22,145 nucleotides of DNA from an uncultured Muribaculaceae bacterium (GTDB lineage Bacteria > Bacteroidota > Bacteroidia > Bacteroidales > Muribaculaceae). The translations under genes were made by a program, and so were the position numbers. The DNA lies in NCBI GenBank assembly GCA_910589425.1, contig CAJUSZ010000036.1:1-22145 (forward strand), read 5' to 3'. How positions within the stretch are numbered: position 1 is the stretch's first letter; every line of letters begins with the position of its first letter. The notes under the pieces are model-generated. The model saw only the letters and a program-made list of their open reading frames with translations. It searched no databases and was not told the origin of the DNA. This document shows, piece by piece, positions 5,622-13,999 of the stretch.

Positions 5622-8377
5622 CTGAAAAAAGATTATTCCTCCTCGATGCATACGCTTTGATATTCAGGGCCTATTACGCGCTGATCAAGATGCCGCGGCT
5701 CACACAGTCGGGCTTCAACTCGTCAGCTGTGTTCGGATTTGTCAATACGCTCGAGGAGCTGCTCCGCAAGGAGGCGCCCACCCACATCGCCGTCTGTTTC
5801 GATCCGCCGGGTCCCACGTTCCGCCATGAGGCCGATCCGGCCTACAAGGCCGAGCGCGAGGCCACTCCGGAGGATATAAAGCTGTCGGTGCCTATAATCA
5901 AGGATATTATCAAGGCTTACCGCATACCGGTCGTCGAGGTGGAGGGTTTCGAGGCCGACGACGTGATCGGCACTCTCGCGGCCGAGGGAGCCAGACAGGG
6001 ATTCACGGTCTATATGATGACCCCCGACAAGGATTTCGGCCAGCTGGTCGGCCCGTCGGTCTATCAGTACAAGCCGGCCTACCGCGGGCAGGACTTCGAG
6101 CTGCGGGGCGAGAAGGAAGTCTGTGAGCGCTATGGTCTCAGTTCGCCTGCGCAGGTGATCGATCTGCTTGCCCTGATGGGCGACAAGGTCGACAATATCC
6201 CCGGTTGTCCCGGGGTCGGGGAGAAGACGGCTGTGAAGCTGATCAACGATTTCGGCAGCGTGGAGTCGCTGCTCGCACGCACGGATGAACTCAAGGGCGC
6301 TTTGCGCAGGAAGGTGGAGGAGAACGCTGCGCAGATAAAGGACTCCAAGTTTCTGGCCACCATACGCACCGATGTCCCCATCGGGATCTCGCCCGACGAT
6401 CTTGTGGCGTGCGCCCCCGACCGTGAGAAGCTTTTCGAACTCTTCCGTGAGCTTGAGTTCAAGTCGTTGATAGAGCGGGTCGGACGCCGTCTGGATGGTG
6501 TTTCCGCCGGGCAGACGCCGCGTGCCGGCGGCCAGATGTCCCTGTTCGATTTCGGCGAGGAGGATGTCGCCGCCGTGCCGGAGACTGCCGATGCCGGGCC
6601 GGTCTCTTATTCCACCGTCGACTCCGCAGAGGGGCTTTCGGCTCTTTCAGACCGTCTGGCTGGAAAGAGCCGCTGCGGTCTGTTTATCCCTACCGATGGG
6701 GACACCGACATGACTGCCGTTGCCCGAGGCGCGGCTGTGGCTGTGGCTCCGGGGGAGGCCTATTTCATCCCTTCCGGTTTCCGTGAGGGCGAGGCTTTCA
6801 TTCTCGATCTGATGGCGCGTGGAGACATTGAGAAAGTGGCCCACGACTGCAAGCGGGCCATGGTGGTGGCGGCTCTGCGGAGAGCCGACGGAGAGCCGTC
6901 GCTCGTGAACTATTATGACGTGGAGCTTGCCCACTATCTGCTTCAGCCCGACATGCGCCATAACATGGAGAATCTCGCCTCGACCTATCTCGGCATTGAG
7001 ATCCCGCCTCCGGCGTCTCCGTCGGGACGGTCGCGCAAGGGAGCGGGGGCTGAGGCGGATCCTGCAGCCTTTGCCGCGATGGCTTGCCAGCGGGCCGACG
7101 TGGCTCTGCGGCTGCGCGGGCCTTTGGCCGGGGCTCTTGAAAAGGAGGGGATGACACATCTGCTTACGGAGATCGAGCATCCGCTTCTCGCCGTGCTTGC
7201 CGACATGGAGATGACCGGCGTGCGCATCGATGTCGAGGCTCTCAACGAAGCCTCCGCCGCAATGGGCGTGAAGATAAAGACGCTTGAGGAGGAGATCCAT
7301 TCCCTGGCGGGAGAGGAATTCAATGTCAGCTCGCCGGCCAAGGTCGGGGAGATCCTTTTCGACAGGCTCGGACTCGACCCCAAGGCGAAAAAGACCAAGA
7401 CAGGACAATATTCCACCTCCGAGGATGTGCTTGAGAAGATAGCGTGGAAGAATCCGATAGTAGGCAAGATCCTTGAATTCCGCCAGCTGAGGAAACTACA
7501 GTCAACTTACCTCAACGCGCTTCCGGCGGCAATAGATCCCCGCACCGGGAAGATCCACACTAACTACAATCAGGCTGTGGCGGCCACCGGGCGCATATCC
7601 TCGTCGAATCCCAACCTGCAGAACATTCCCGTGCGCGACGACGCCGGCCGCGAGATCCGCCGGGCTTTCATCGCGGATCCGGGCCATCTTTTCCTCTCGG
7701 CCGACTACAGCCAGATCGAACTTCGGCTTGTGGCAGATTTCGCTTCGGACCAGACCATGCTGGAGGCCTTCCGCGAAGGGCGCGACATCCACGCCATCAC
7801 GGCTGCGAAGATCTACCGCACCACGCCGGATAAAGTCTCCGACCGCGAGCGCCGCCATGCCAAGACAGCCAACTTCGGAATCCTCTACGGAATCTCGGCT
7901 TTCGGGCTGGCATCCAGGCTGGGAATTCCGCGTGCGGAGGCGAAGGAGTTGATCGACAATTATTTCGCCACGTTCCCCACGATAAAGAAATATATGGCCG
8001 ACGTTACCGAACACGCACGCGAGAACGGCTACGTGTCCACCAGACTGGGGCGCAAGCGTTTCCTGCCGGACATAAATTCGCGCAATCCCGTGGTCAGAGG
8101 CTATGCGGAGCGCAATGCTGTCAACGCGCCCATCCAGGGTTCCGCAGCCGACATAATCAAGCGGGCGATGGTGGCCATATTCCGCGAGATGAAAGAGCGC
8201 GGGCTGAAGTCGAAGATGATAATGCAGGTCCACGACGAGCTGAATTTCGACGTGCTGCCGTCCGAACTGCCTGCCATGCAGGAGCTTGTGGGGCGGCTTA
8301 TGGAGCAGGCCTACGACGGGCAGGTGAGACTCACGGCCTCCTCCGGAGTAGGAACCAACTGGCTCGACGCGCATTGA
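5618..8377 (+). CDS. polA: DNA polymerase I; proofreading residues lost
   Basis: PolA fills gaps and removes RNA primers during replication and repair. The 919-residue protein has an intact 5' nuclease domain (FLLDAYALIFRAYY, VEGFEADDVIGTLA, TPDKDFGQLV, MGDKVDNIPGCPGVGEKTA). The polymerase domain is also intact: motif A DYSQIELRLVAD (about 695), motif B RRHAKTANFGILYG (about 745; Phe at the dNTP-selection site) and motif C MQVHDELNFDV (about 870). The middle domain (about 340-500) keeps YYDVELAHYLLQPDMRHNM, but the DxE motif reads FIPTDG, the NxKYD motif reads HDCKRA and the YxxxD motif reads MACQRAD. All four metal-binding acids of 3'-5' exonuclease are therefore replaced. The start overlaps the glycosyltransferase stop as ATGA. 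Polymerase and 5' nuclease calls are firm; loss of proofreading is inferred by alignment from memory. Confidence 0.97.
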   Translation: MTEKRLFLLDAYALIFRAYYALIKMPRLTQSGFNSSAVFGFVNTLEELLRKEAPTHIAVCFDPPGPTFRHEADPAYKAEREATPEDIKLSVPIIKDIIKAYRIPVVEVEGFEADDVIGTLAAEGARQGFTVYMMTPDKDFGQLVGPSVYQYKPAYRGQDFELRGEKEVCERYGLSSPAQVIDLLALMGDKVDNIPGCPGVGEKTAVKLINDFGSVESLLARTDELKGALRRKVEENAAQIKDSKFLATIRTDVPIGISPDDLVACAPDREKLFELFRELEFKSLIERVGRRLDGVSAGQTPRAGGQMSLFDFGEEDVAAVPETADAGPVSYSTVDSAEGLSALSDRLAGKSRCGLFIPTDGDTDMTAVARGAAVAVAPGEAYFIPSGFREGEAFILDLMARGDIEKVAHDCKRAMVVAALRRADGEPSLVNYYDVELAHYLLQPDMRHNMENLASTYLGIEIPPPASPSGRSRKGAGAEADPAAFAAMACQRADVALRLRGPLAGALEKEGMTHLLTEIEHPLLAVLADMEMTGVRIDVEALNEASAAMGVKIKTLEEEIHSLAGEEFNVSSPAKVGEILFDRLGLDPKAKKTKTGQYSTSEDVLEKIAWKNPIVGKILEFRQLRKLQSTYLNALPAAIDPRTGKIHTNYNQAVAATGRISSSNPNLQNIPVRDDAGREIRRAFIADPGHLFLSADYSQIELRLVADFASDQTMLEAFREGRDIHAITAAKIYRTTPDKVSDRERRHAKTANFGILYGISAFGLASRLGIPRAEAKELIDNYFATFPTIKKYMADVTEHARENGYVSTRLGRKRFLPDINSRNPVVRGYAERNAVNAPIQGSAADIIKRAMVAIFREMKERGLKSKMIMQVHDELNFDVLPSELPAMQELVGRLMEQAYDGQVRLTASSGVGTNWLDAH

Positions 8378-8389
8378 TCCGCACTGATT

Positions 8390-8995
8390 ATGGAGAAAGA
8401 TATACGCTTCAGGCTCCTCGACGAGGGGAAATGGGTCTGCGGATGGGGTGGCTCGGTGGGCGATGAACTTCAGCGCGCCTCCGGACTCTGCTTTGAGTTC
8501 AACTCCACTCACCCGTCCGACGTGTCCGGGCGGGAACGCCTGTTCCGCAGTCTGGTGGCAGAGGCCGGCGATGGATTCACGGTCCACAGCCCATTCAGAT
8601 GCGACCTCGGATGGAACATCCGCATCGGACGCAATTTCACGGGCAACTTCGGGCTGTGCATCCTCGACGAGGCTCCTGTGAGGATCGGAGACAACGTGTT
8701 CATCGGTCCGAACTGCACGATAGCCACCATCACCCACGCACTGCTTGCGGAGCAGCGCAACCGTGGAATAATGGCGGCGCGTCCCGTCGAGATCGGCGAC
8801 AATGTCTGGCTCGCCGCCGGCGTTACGGTGCTTCCCGGCGCAAGGATCGGCGATGGAGCCGTGATCGGGGCAGGCAGCGTGGTGAGCGGCACGATCCCGC
8901 CCCGGGTGCTTGCCGCGGGAATCCCCTGCCGGGTGATCCGGGACATTACCGACGCCGACCGGGTGGAGGAGGCCACGTTGCCGCCGGAGATGTAA
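8390..8995 (+). CDS. Sugar O-acetyltransferase, Maa/LacA/NodL type
   Basis: This 201-residue enzyme is of the acetyl-CoA-dependent hexapeptide-repeat family, which usually acetylates a sugar hydroxyl. The N-terminal Mac-like helical segment includes FEFNSTHPSDVSGRERLFRS. The left-handed beta-helix follows, with repeats such as VRIGDNVFIGPNCTI, VEIGDNVWLAAGVTVLPG and ARIGDGAVIGAGSVVSG. The likely catalytic histidine is in TITHALLAEQRNRG, and the usual closing AGIPCRVIRDI is present. It begins 12 bp after polA and is the last gene of the operon. The acceptor is unknown. The upstream glycosyltransferase makes an envelope glycan plausible, but that is only context. Confidence 0.9.
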   Translation: MEKDIRFRLLDEGKWVCGWGGSVGDELQRASGLCFEFNSTHPSDVSGRERLFRSLVAEAGDGFTVHSPFRCDLGWNIRIGRNFTGNFGLCILDEAPVRIGDNVFIGPNCTIATITHALLAEQRNRGIMAARPVEIGDNVWLAAGVTVLPGARIGDGAVIGAGSVVSGTIPPRVLAAGIPCRVIRDITDADRVEEATLPPEM

Positions 8996-9058
8996 GAGTG
9001 CGGCTGCCTAAATTTTTCGGATAGCACTTCGCAATGGGTATTTGGAAAATGAACCGTG

Positions 9059-9143
9059 ATCGGCTCAAAATAGCTGTAAAACCTGTAAAAACCGGCTCAG
9101 AATGAGCTGATAATTCGACAAATTTCTGTAATTTTGAGCCGAT
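9059..9143. repeat. 13-bp perfect inverted repeat with an internal third copy
   Basis: ATCGGCTCAAAAT (9059-9071) and its exact reverse complement (9131-9143) enclose 59 bp. A near copy, CCGGCTCAGAAT (9092-9103), lies inside, and CTGTAAAA occurs twice at 9074-9090. Candidate explanations are a large stem-loop ending the acetyltransferase transcript, an operator array, or a small repeat element. No T-run adjoins it, so a simple terminator is unlikely. Confidence 0.5.
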
Positions 9144-9189
9144 TCAAGCGAATATTCATTGATCAATTCCTATTTGCCGTCAAGACCTA

Positions 9190-9225
9190 TTTCTAAACAC
9201 ACTCTTTTTTCTAAACACACTCTTT
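9190..9225. repeat. Perfect 18-bp tandem duplication carrying AAACACACTCTT
   Basis: TTTCTAAACACACTCTTT occurs twice head to tail (9190-9207 and 9208-9225). Each copy contains the AAACNNNCTCTT motif (9195-9206, 9213-9224) that also occurs near other genes of the window. Outside this and the 9059-9143 repeats, the stretch 8996-9267 holds no gene that I can see. Confidence 0.6.
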
Positions 9226-9267
9226 GAGTTTGAACCGTATTAAGGCCTATCCGCGCACTTAGAAAGA

Positions 9268-9307
9268 TTGCGGGGCGGAGAGAGTGGGTTTTCTCTCCGC
9301 CCCGCAA
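9268..9307 (-). terminator. Terminator of the lipoprotein operon
   Basis: Arms 9268-9283 and 9292-9307 form a perfect 16-bp GC-rich stem with an 8-nt loop. On the minus strand it begins 13 nt after the last lipoprotein stop codon and is followed by the T-rich TCTTTCT. It could also stop rightward transcripts from the polA operon. Confidence 0.8.
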
Positions 9308-9320
9308 GGTGATTGCCGCG

Positions 9321-9857
9321 TCAATTGAGGATGATGGTTCCGAATATTTCCGAATAGCTTGATTCGGGTTGCACCCCGACCATCGTGTATAACGGCTTGC
9401 CGCCGGTGGTATTTTCCACGCCGTCTTTCGCAGTGCGCAGATTGACCTTGCACACTACTCTTCCGAACGAAAGGAAATCATCGGGGACAGCCTTTATCCA
9501 GTTTGTCAGGGCGTATCTCCCCGGGGGTATCGTCTCCGTTGTTCCGTCGGTAGTCCAGTAGTCGATCGTGAGATCCATCACTTCCCCATTCTCGTGGAGC
9601 TTTCCGGATAGACTGATCCGGGAGATATCCGTGCGCAGATCGATCCCGTAGATTGTAACCCCGACAGTCGAGCCGTAGAAGTTGAGAATGATGGATGCTT
9701 CCGTATCCGTGTAAGTGATAGGCACGAGTTCGGACTGTGCCGGATCCATCTCCACCGTGTCCGGTGTTTTTGGCTCGTCAGGTTCTGAATCCTTGCCGCA
9801 CCCTGTGAAAGCGAGCGTGAGCAGGGTCAGGAAAAAAATATATATGTATTTTTTCAT
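9321..9857 (-). CDS. Small surface-type lipoprotein (third of three)
   Basis: The 178-residue protein has a lipoprotein signal peptide MKKYIYIFFLTLLTLAFTGC, with the lipidated cysteine at 20. It is followed by GKDSEPDEPKTPD, an acidic stretch after the cysteine that resembles the surface-export signal of Bacteroidetes lipoproteins. The rest looks like beta-strand repeats and contains ETIPPGRYALTNW, close to ILNPGEYALYLGDF in the first gene of the operon. No known domain is recognised. It follows the second gene by 30 bp and ends next to the operon terminator. It probably sits on the outer membrane; its role is unknown. Confidence 0.8.
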   Translation of the reverse strand: MKKYIYIFFLTLLTLAFTGCGKDSEPDEPKTPDTVEMDPAQSELVPITYTDTEASIILNFYGSTVGVTIYGIDLRTDISRISLSGKLHENGEVMDLTIDYWTTDGTTETIPPGRYALTNWIKAVPDDFLSFGRVVCKVNLRTAKDGVENTTGGKPLYTMVGVQPESSYSEIFGTIILN

Positions 9858-9887
9858 TTTTACAGGTTTCTGTTATTAAACACTCTT

Positions 9888-10442
9888 TTAGGGATCCTCC
9901 TCCGGATACTCCGGCTCATACACTATGCGGAAATCCGATGTCAGGTCAATGTCGTAACTGAGCCACGAATAGCTGTAAGGACAGAATTTGAAATCGGAAG
10001 TCAGCATGTAAGTCATGGGACGATGGAACACCAGTTTGCTGAAGTCCTTGCTGTTGACTTTTATCCGCCACTTAATGTTACGATCCGGGGAGTAACTGTC
10101 GTAATACCATTCCCATTTGAGCCCAAGCATTATGGCGATCACGCCGTTTTCACCGGTTATCTTGGTCAGAATTGGATCGTATCCTTCATGGACAGAGATA
10201 TGATCAAGGTTTATTGACAGGATGCCGCTCTCCTCCGTGTACTCAATGTCCAGTTTAAGCGGAGCCCTTACGGAGTAAATCTCGTGGCTGAAATCAAGCA
10301 GTCTCAGAGCTGAGACCGATTCCTGTTCCGGCACCGGAGCAGGCTCATTCTCCTCTTTGTCGCATGAGATCAAAACTGATGCGCTTCCGATAAGAATCAT
10401 TATTAATGGCAAAGTGTGCCATAGAATCTTAGAATATCTCAT
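9888..10442 (-). CDS. Small surface-type lipoprotein (second of three)
   Basis: The 184-residue protein begins with a signal peptide ending SVLISC (Cys27), then DKEENEPAPVPEQE, an acidic and Pro-rich linker typical of surface lipoproteins. The body (LLDFSHEIYSVRAPLKLDIE, GILSINLDHISVHEGYDPIL) resembles the equivalent region of the first gene (GFEYSIQEI...KLTVALTNLDKRYPSI), so the two are probably distant paralogues. The C-terminus ends in acidic EPEYPEEDP. Its start overlaps the end of the first gene by 14 bp, which indicates cotranscription and possibly translational coupling. Codons are AT-richer than in polA or murF. Family and role are unknown. Confidence 0.8.
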   Translation of the reverse strand: MRYSKILWHTLPLIMILIGSASVLISCDKEENEPAPVPEQESVSALRLLDFSHEIYSVRAPLKLDIEYTEESGILSINLDHISVHEGYDPILTKITGENGVIAIMLGLKWEWYYDSYSPDRNIKWRIKVNSKDFSKLVFHRPMTYMLTSDFKFCPYSYSWLSYDIDLTSDFRIVYEPEYPEEDP

Positions 10443-11025
10443 AGTCGAAAAAGTATTCCCCCCAGTTTAATCTTTGTGTGATTTCAAAATGCAGATCTTT
10501 TGTCAGATCCAGTTTTAGCGGAAGCATGATCTTGAACAGATCGATATTATCCGGATTTATTCCTGAGTCGTCGGTATATGCTATGAAGTCTCCGAGATAT
10601 AGAGCATATTCTCCTGGATTTAGGATCTTGAACTCCCATGAACAGGTCAACCGCACATCAGTCCATCCTCCTTTTCCGTCGCAAAGGATGAAAGGTCTGA
10701 TCTTAAGAATATTGCCATCTGGTTGGGATTTATAGAATATATCCTTGATCGAAGGGTAACGCTTGTCCAAATTTGTCAGAGCTACGGTCAGTTTCCGGTT
10801 TTCAGCGTCATAGTCCACCGTGCATGTGGCCGGAAGCGCCGGATTCTTATTTATCTCCTGTATTGAATATTCGAACCCCAACACTTCGGCACCCAACTCT
10901 ACCGGCGGAGCCGGCGGCTCCTTCTCCTTCTCCGAATCCTTGTCGCAAGCTGCAGCGAGAGGAAGAAAAAGGGCGGCAAACAGCAGCGGCAGCCACTGGG
11001 CAATTCGTTTCTTTTTCTTGTCCAT
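10429..11025 (-). CDS. Small surface-type lipoprotein (first of three)
   Basis: The 198-residue protein has a basic start MDKKKKRIAQ, a hydrophobic stretch and lipobox LAAAC (Cys27), followed by DKDSEKEKEPPAPP. The acidic/Lys stretch directly after the cysteine fits the lipoprotein export signal known from Bacteroidetes, which sends lipoproteins to the cell surface. The body contains GGWTDVRLTCSWEFKILNPG and EYALYLGDF, related to the third gene. No adhesin, SusD or enzyme motif is recognised. It is the promoter-proximal gene of the operon, with a leader of about 160 nt. Likely function is a structural or binding lipoprotein, but that is a guess from location only. Confidence 0.8.
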   Translation of the reverse strand: MDKKKKRIAQWLPLLFAALFLPLAAACDKDSEKEKEPPAPPVELGAEVLGFEYSIQEINKNPALPATCTVDYDAENRKLTVALTNLDKRYPSIKDIFYKSQPDGNILKIRPFILCDGKGGWTDVRLTCSWEFKILNPGEYALYLGDFIAYTDDSGINPDNIDLFKIMLPLKLDLTKDLHFEITQRLNWGEYFFDYEIF

Positions 11026-11194
11026 AATTATTCTTATTTTTAAAGTGTTTATAAATAGTTAGATTGACGATAAGTAACAGACTGGAGAGAAATTCAGAGT
11101 GGAGATGCAAAATGAAAGGCTTGCCGTTTGCCGAATTGTCCGGAAGTGTTACAATTGTGTAGTGAAAAATTCTCGGAGAGAGTATCTTCGGCGG

Positions 11195-11225
11195 CAAAGA
11201 TAGTGAAAATATTTTATAAACCAAA
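11195..11225 (-). promoter_or_regulatory. Promoter of the lipoprotein operon
   Basis: Minus-strand TTTG (11222-11225), 19 nt and TATCTTTG (11195-11202) are an exact consensus match. The start would be near 11188, which leaves about 160 nt of AT-rich leader before the ATG at 11025. No clear RNA structure was recognised in that leader. Confidence 0.75.
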
Positions 11226-11294
11226 TTTTTGCGCAATAAAAATGTAAATAAAATGAAAACAGATCGGCAATTGTCTGCTGATCAAAAACTGACG

Positions 11295-11325
11295 CTTGGT
11301 ATGTCGGCATATTTTCGTATTTTTG
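11295..11325 (+). promoter_or_regulatory. Promoter of murF-alr
   Basis: CTTG (11295-11298, one mismatch to TTTG), 19 nt and TATTTTTG (11318-11325) fit the consensus on the plus strand. Transcription near 11332 gives a leader of about 64 nt to the ATG at 11396. The in-frame TTG at 11330 lies at the transcription start and is therefore an unlikely translation start. Confidence 0.65.
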
Positions 11326-11395
11326 CAATTTGGCGAGGGCAAGCGGCGGAGATCAGAAGCGATGGGCCGCGGCTGATGACCCTGCCTTATACGAA

Positions 11396-13906
11396 ATGCA
11401 GCTGCCTATCAGTAAAATAGTGTCGATTCTTGCGTCGGGATTGCCGGGCGGGATGAAGTTTGTCGCTTCCCGGACAAGCACCGGCGACCCTGAAATATCG
11501 ATCTTGCTCACAGACTCCCGGTCGCTGACCGCAGCCGGGAAATCACTCTTTTTCGCAATAGCCACGCGGGGCAACGACGGCCACCGGTTCATTGGCGACC
11601 TTTATGCCAGGGGCGTGAGATATTTTGTGGTGAACCGTCTTCCGGACGATCTGTCCCGGATGCCGGATGCCTCGTGGATTGTGGTGGCCGACACGGTGGC
11701 GGCTCTCCAGCAGGTGGCGGCGGCCCATGACGAGAAGCGCATGGTGGCCATCACCGGAAGCCGGGGGAAGACCACGCTGAAAGAATGGATATTCCAGCTG
11801 ATGGAGCCGCTGAAGGAGACCGTGCGCTCGCCGCGCAGCTACAACTCGCAGATCGGCGTGCCGCTCTCGCTCTGGGAGATAGAGCCGTCCACGGAGCTTG
11901 CCGTGATAGAGACCGGGATCTCCACCCTCGGGGAGATGGAGAGGCTGGCCCGGATCATAAGGCCGCAGACGGTGATCTTCACCAATATACTTTCCAACCA
12001 CGACGCGGGTTTCCCGTCGCGGGAGGCCAAGACCTCCGAGAAGATCCTGCTCGCGGCGCCCGAAAGCGTGGAGACGGTGATCTTCAACGCCGACAACAGT
12101 CTGATAGCCGGTGCCCTGGCGCCGATGGCTCCCGGACGGCGCATCCTGTCGTGGTCGGCGGCGGGCAATCCGTCGGCCCGGCTGAGAATAGAGACTGTCG
12201 ACTCCGGAGGCCACGGGCGCAAAGCCACCGCCTCCTACAGCATGGACGGCGTCAGGGGAACCATCTCTTATCCCGCCGAGGGGGAGGGAGCGCTTGAGAA
12301 CGCAGCCAATGCCCTCGCTTTCATGCTCTCGGAGGGATATGCGCCGGATCTGATAGAGGAAAGGTTCTCGCATCTGACGCCGATCGGCACGCGCCTGAAT
12401 GTGAGCGAGGGTGTCAATTCCTGTTCATTGGTCTACGACAGCTATACGTCGGACTTCTCCTCACTCATTCCCGCGCTCGATTTCATGCGCCGCCGCACCA
12501 CTCCGGGACAGACACGGACGCTGATCCTGAGCGATCTGAGGCATGAGCCGGGTCATCGCGGGACGGCCGATGTCTACGCCGGCATAGCCGACGCCGTGGC
12601 GCAGGCGGGCATATCGCGTTTTATCGGCGTCGGGCCGCAGCTTCAGGCCCACAGCGGTATGTTCCCCCGCGGATCGAGGTTTTTCGGCTCCACGGCCGAG
12701 CTGCTTGCCGAGATAGACCCTTCAGATTTCTCCAACGAGATTGTACTGCTCAAAGGTGCGCCTGAATATGAGTTCCTGCGCATCTACGAGTCGCTTGAGG
12801 CGCGTAAGCACGAGACGGTGCTTGAGGTGAATCTCGGCGCGGTGGTAAAGAATTTCAACCGGTTCCGCTCCATGCTCCCCGCCGGAACCGGCCTGATAGC
12901 GATGGTGAAGGCCTCGGGCTACGGCGCGGGCAGTTTCGAGATAGCCAAGACGCTTCAGGACGCCGGGGCGGCATATCTGGCGGTGGCCGTGCCCGACGAG
13001 GGGATTGAGCTTCGCCGCCAGGGGATCACGATGCCGGTGATGGTGATGAATCCGCGGGTGGTCAATTACAGGTCGATGTTTGTCAACCGTCTTGAGCCGG
13101 TGATCTATTCGGCGGAAATGCTCGCCGATGTGGTCCGGGCGGCGCAGCGCGCCGGAATGGAACGCTATCCGATCCATATAAAGCTCGACACCGGAATGCA
13201 CCGCACCGGCTTCATAGGCGATGAGCTTCCGGCCTTGATGGATATGCTCGGCTCCCAGGACTCGGTCGAGGCCCGGAGCGTGTTCTCGCATCTGGCCACA
13301 GCCGACTGTCCCGATATGGACCGTTACACCGCCGGGCAGTTTGAATGTTTCGACCGCTACACGGACTATATGCTTTCCCGTTCGCGCCGTCCGTTCATGC
13401 GCCACATTCTCAATTCGGCCGGCATAGAGCGTTTCGGCCGCGACCGTGCCTACGACATGGCCCGCCTCGGGATAGGGCTCTACGGGATAGATCCGCTCGG
13501 CGGCACAGGCAGCCTGCACACCGTGTCGCGTCTGCGCACGGTCATCATAGCCATACGCGAATATCCAGCGGGCGAGGCCGTGGGCTACGGACGTCGCGGG
13601 ATGCTCGCGGCTCCGGCACGCATAGCCACCATCCCGATAGGCTACGCCGACGGGATGAACCGCCATTTCGGCTGCGGCGCCCTGAATGTGATGGTTGGCG
13701 GCCGGGAAGCTCCCACGGTAGGTAGTATCTGCATGGATTCCTGCATGATAGACGTCAGCGGCATAGATTGCGCGGTGGGCGACGAGGTGGTGGTCTTCGG
13801 CCCCGAGGCGCCTGTGGAACGTATGGCCGACATACTCGGCACGATCCCTTACGAGATCCTGACCGGAGTTTCGCCGAGAGTGAAGCGGGTTTATTACAGG
13901 GACTGA
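11396..13906 (+). CDS. murF-alr: MurF-Alr fusion: UDP-MurNAc-tripeptide:D-Ala-D-Ala ligase / alanine racemase
   Basis: This fused enzyme of 836 residues is characteristic of Bacteroidetes. The C-terminal half makes D-alanine. The N-terminal half adds D-Ala-D-Ala to the muropeptide precursor in the cytoplasm. MurF part: P-loop AITGSRGKTTLKEW (about 117-130), SPRSYNSQIGVPLSLWEIE, ETGIS and FTNILSNHDAGF. The usual DxYN motif reads YDSYTSD, with Thr in place of Asn. Alr part: PLP lysine in MVKASGYGAG (K505), IKLDTGMHRTGF, HILNSAG, RLGIGLYGIDP, the catalytic tyrosine loop IPIGYADG (about 750) and VGSICMDSCMIDVS. The start at 11396 fits the promoter and the family start MQLPISKIVSIL. The gene appears to be transcribed alone; the minisatellite begins at its stop codon. 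Confidence 0.95.
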   Translation: MQLPISKIVSILASGLPGGMKFVASRTSTGDPEISILLTDSRSLTAAGKSLFFAIATRGNDGHRFIGDLYARGVRYFVVNRLPDDLSRMPDASWIVVADTVAALQQVAAAHDEKRMVAITGSRGKTTLKEWIFQLMEPLKETVRSPRSYNSQIGVPLSLWEIEPSTELAVIETGISTLGEMERLARIIRPQTVIFTNILSNHDAGFPSREAKTSEKILLAAPESVETVIFNADNSLIAGALAPMAPGRRILSWSAAGNPSARLRIETVDSGGHGRKATASYSMDGVRGTISYPAEGEGALENAANALAFMLSEGYAPDLIEERFSHLTPIGTRLNVSEGVNSCSLVYDSYTSDFSSLIPALDFMRRRTTPGQTRTLILSDLRHEPGHRGTADVYAGIADAVAQAGISRFIGVGPQLQAHSGMFPRGSRFFGSTAELLAEIDPSDFSNEIVLLKGAPEYEFLRIYESLEARKHETVLEVNLGAVVKNFNRFRSMLPAGTGLIAMVKASGYGAGSFEIAKTLQDAGAAYLAVAVPDEGIELRRQGITMPVMVMNPRVVNYRSMFVNRLEPVIYSAEMLADVVRAAQRAGMERYPIHIKLDTGMHRTGFIGDELPALMDMLGSQDSVEARSVFSHLATADCPDMDRYTAGQFECFDRYTDYMLSRSRRPFMRHILNSAGIERFGRDRAYDMARLGIGLYGIDPLGGTGSLHTVSRLRTVIIAIREYPAGEAVGYGRRGMLAAPARIATIPIGYADGMNRHFGCGALNVMVGGREAPTVGSICMDSCMIDVSGIDCAVGDEVVVFGPEAPVERMADILGTIPYEILTGVSPRVKRVYYRD

Positions 13907-13999
13907 GGACTAAGTACAGAGGACTAAGTACAGAGGACTAAGTACAAAGGACGAAGTACGAAGTACAAAGGACGAAGTACAGAGTACGAAGTACTGAGT
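13900..13999. repeat. 14-bp minisatellite (GGACTAAGTACAGA-type)
   Basis: About seven degenerate units of GGACTAAGTACAGA follow one another, starting inside the murF-alr stop region. Two early units are identical; later ones drift to GGACGAAGTACAAA or collapse to GAAGTAC. Most units contain the palindrome GTAC. Replication slippage can change the copy number, so the locus may vary between strains. It has no spacers and is not CRISPR. Confidence 0.85.

Noticed and set aside
11330..11395. Upstream TTG start for murF-alr
   Set aside because: It lies at the predicted transcription start and adds 22 residues unlike the family; ATG 11396 fits.
13900..13999. CRISPR-like array
   Set aside because: Units are contiguous with no unique spacers and drift in sequence; no cas genes are near. 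It is a minisatellite.
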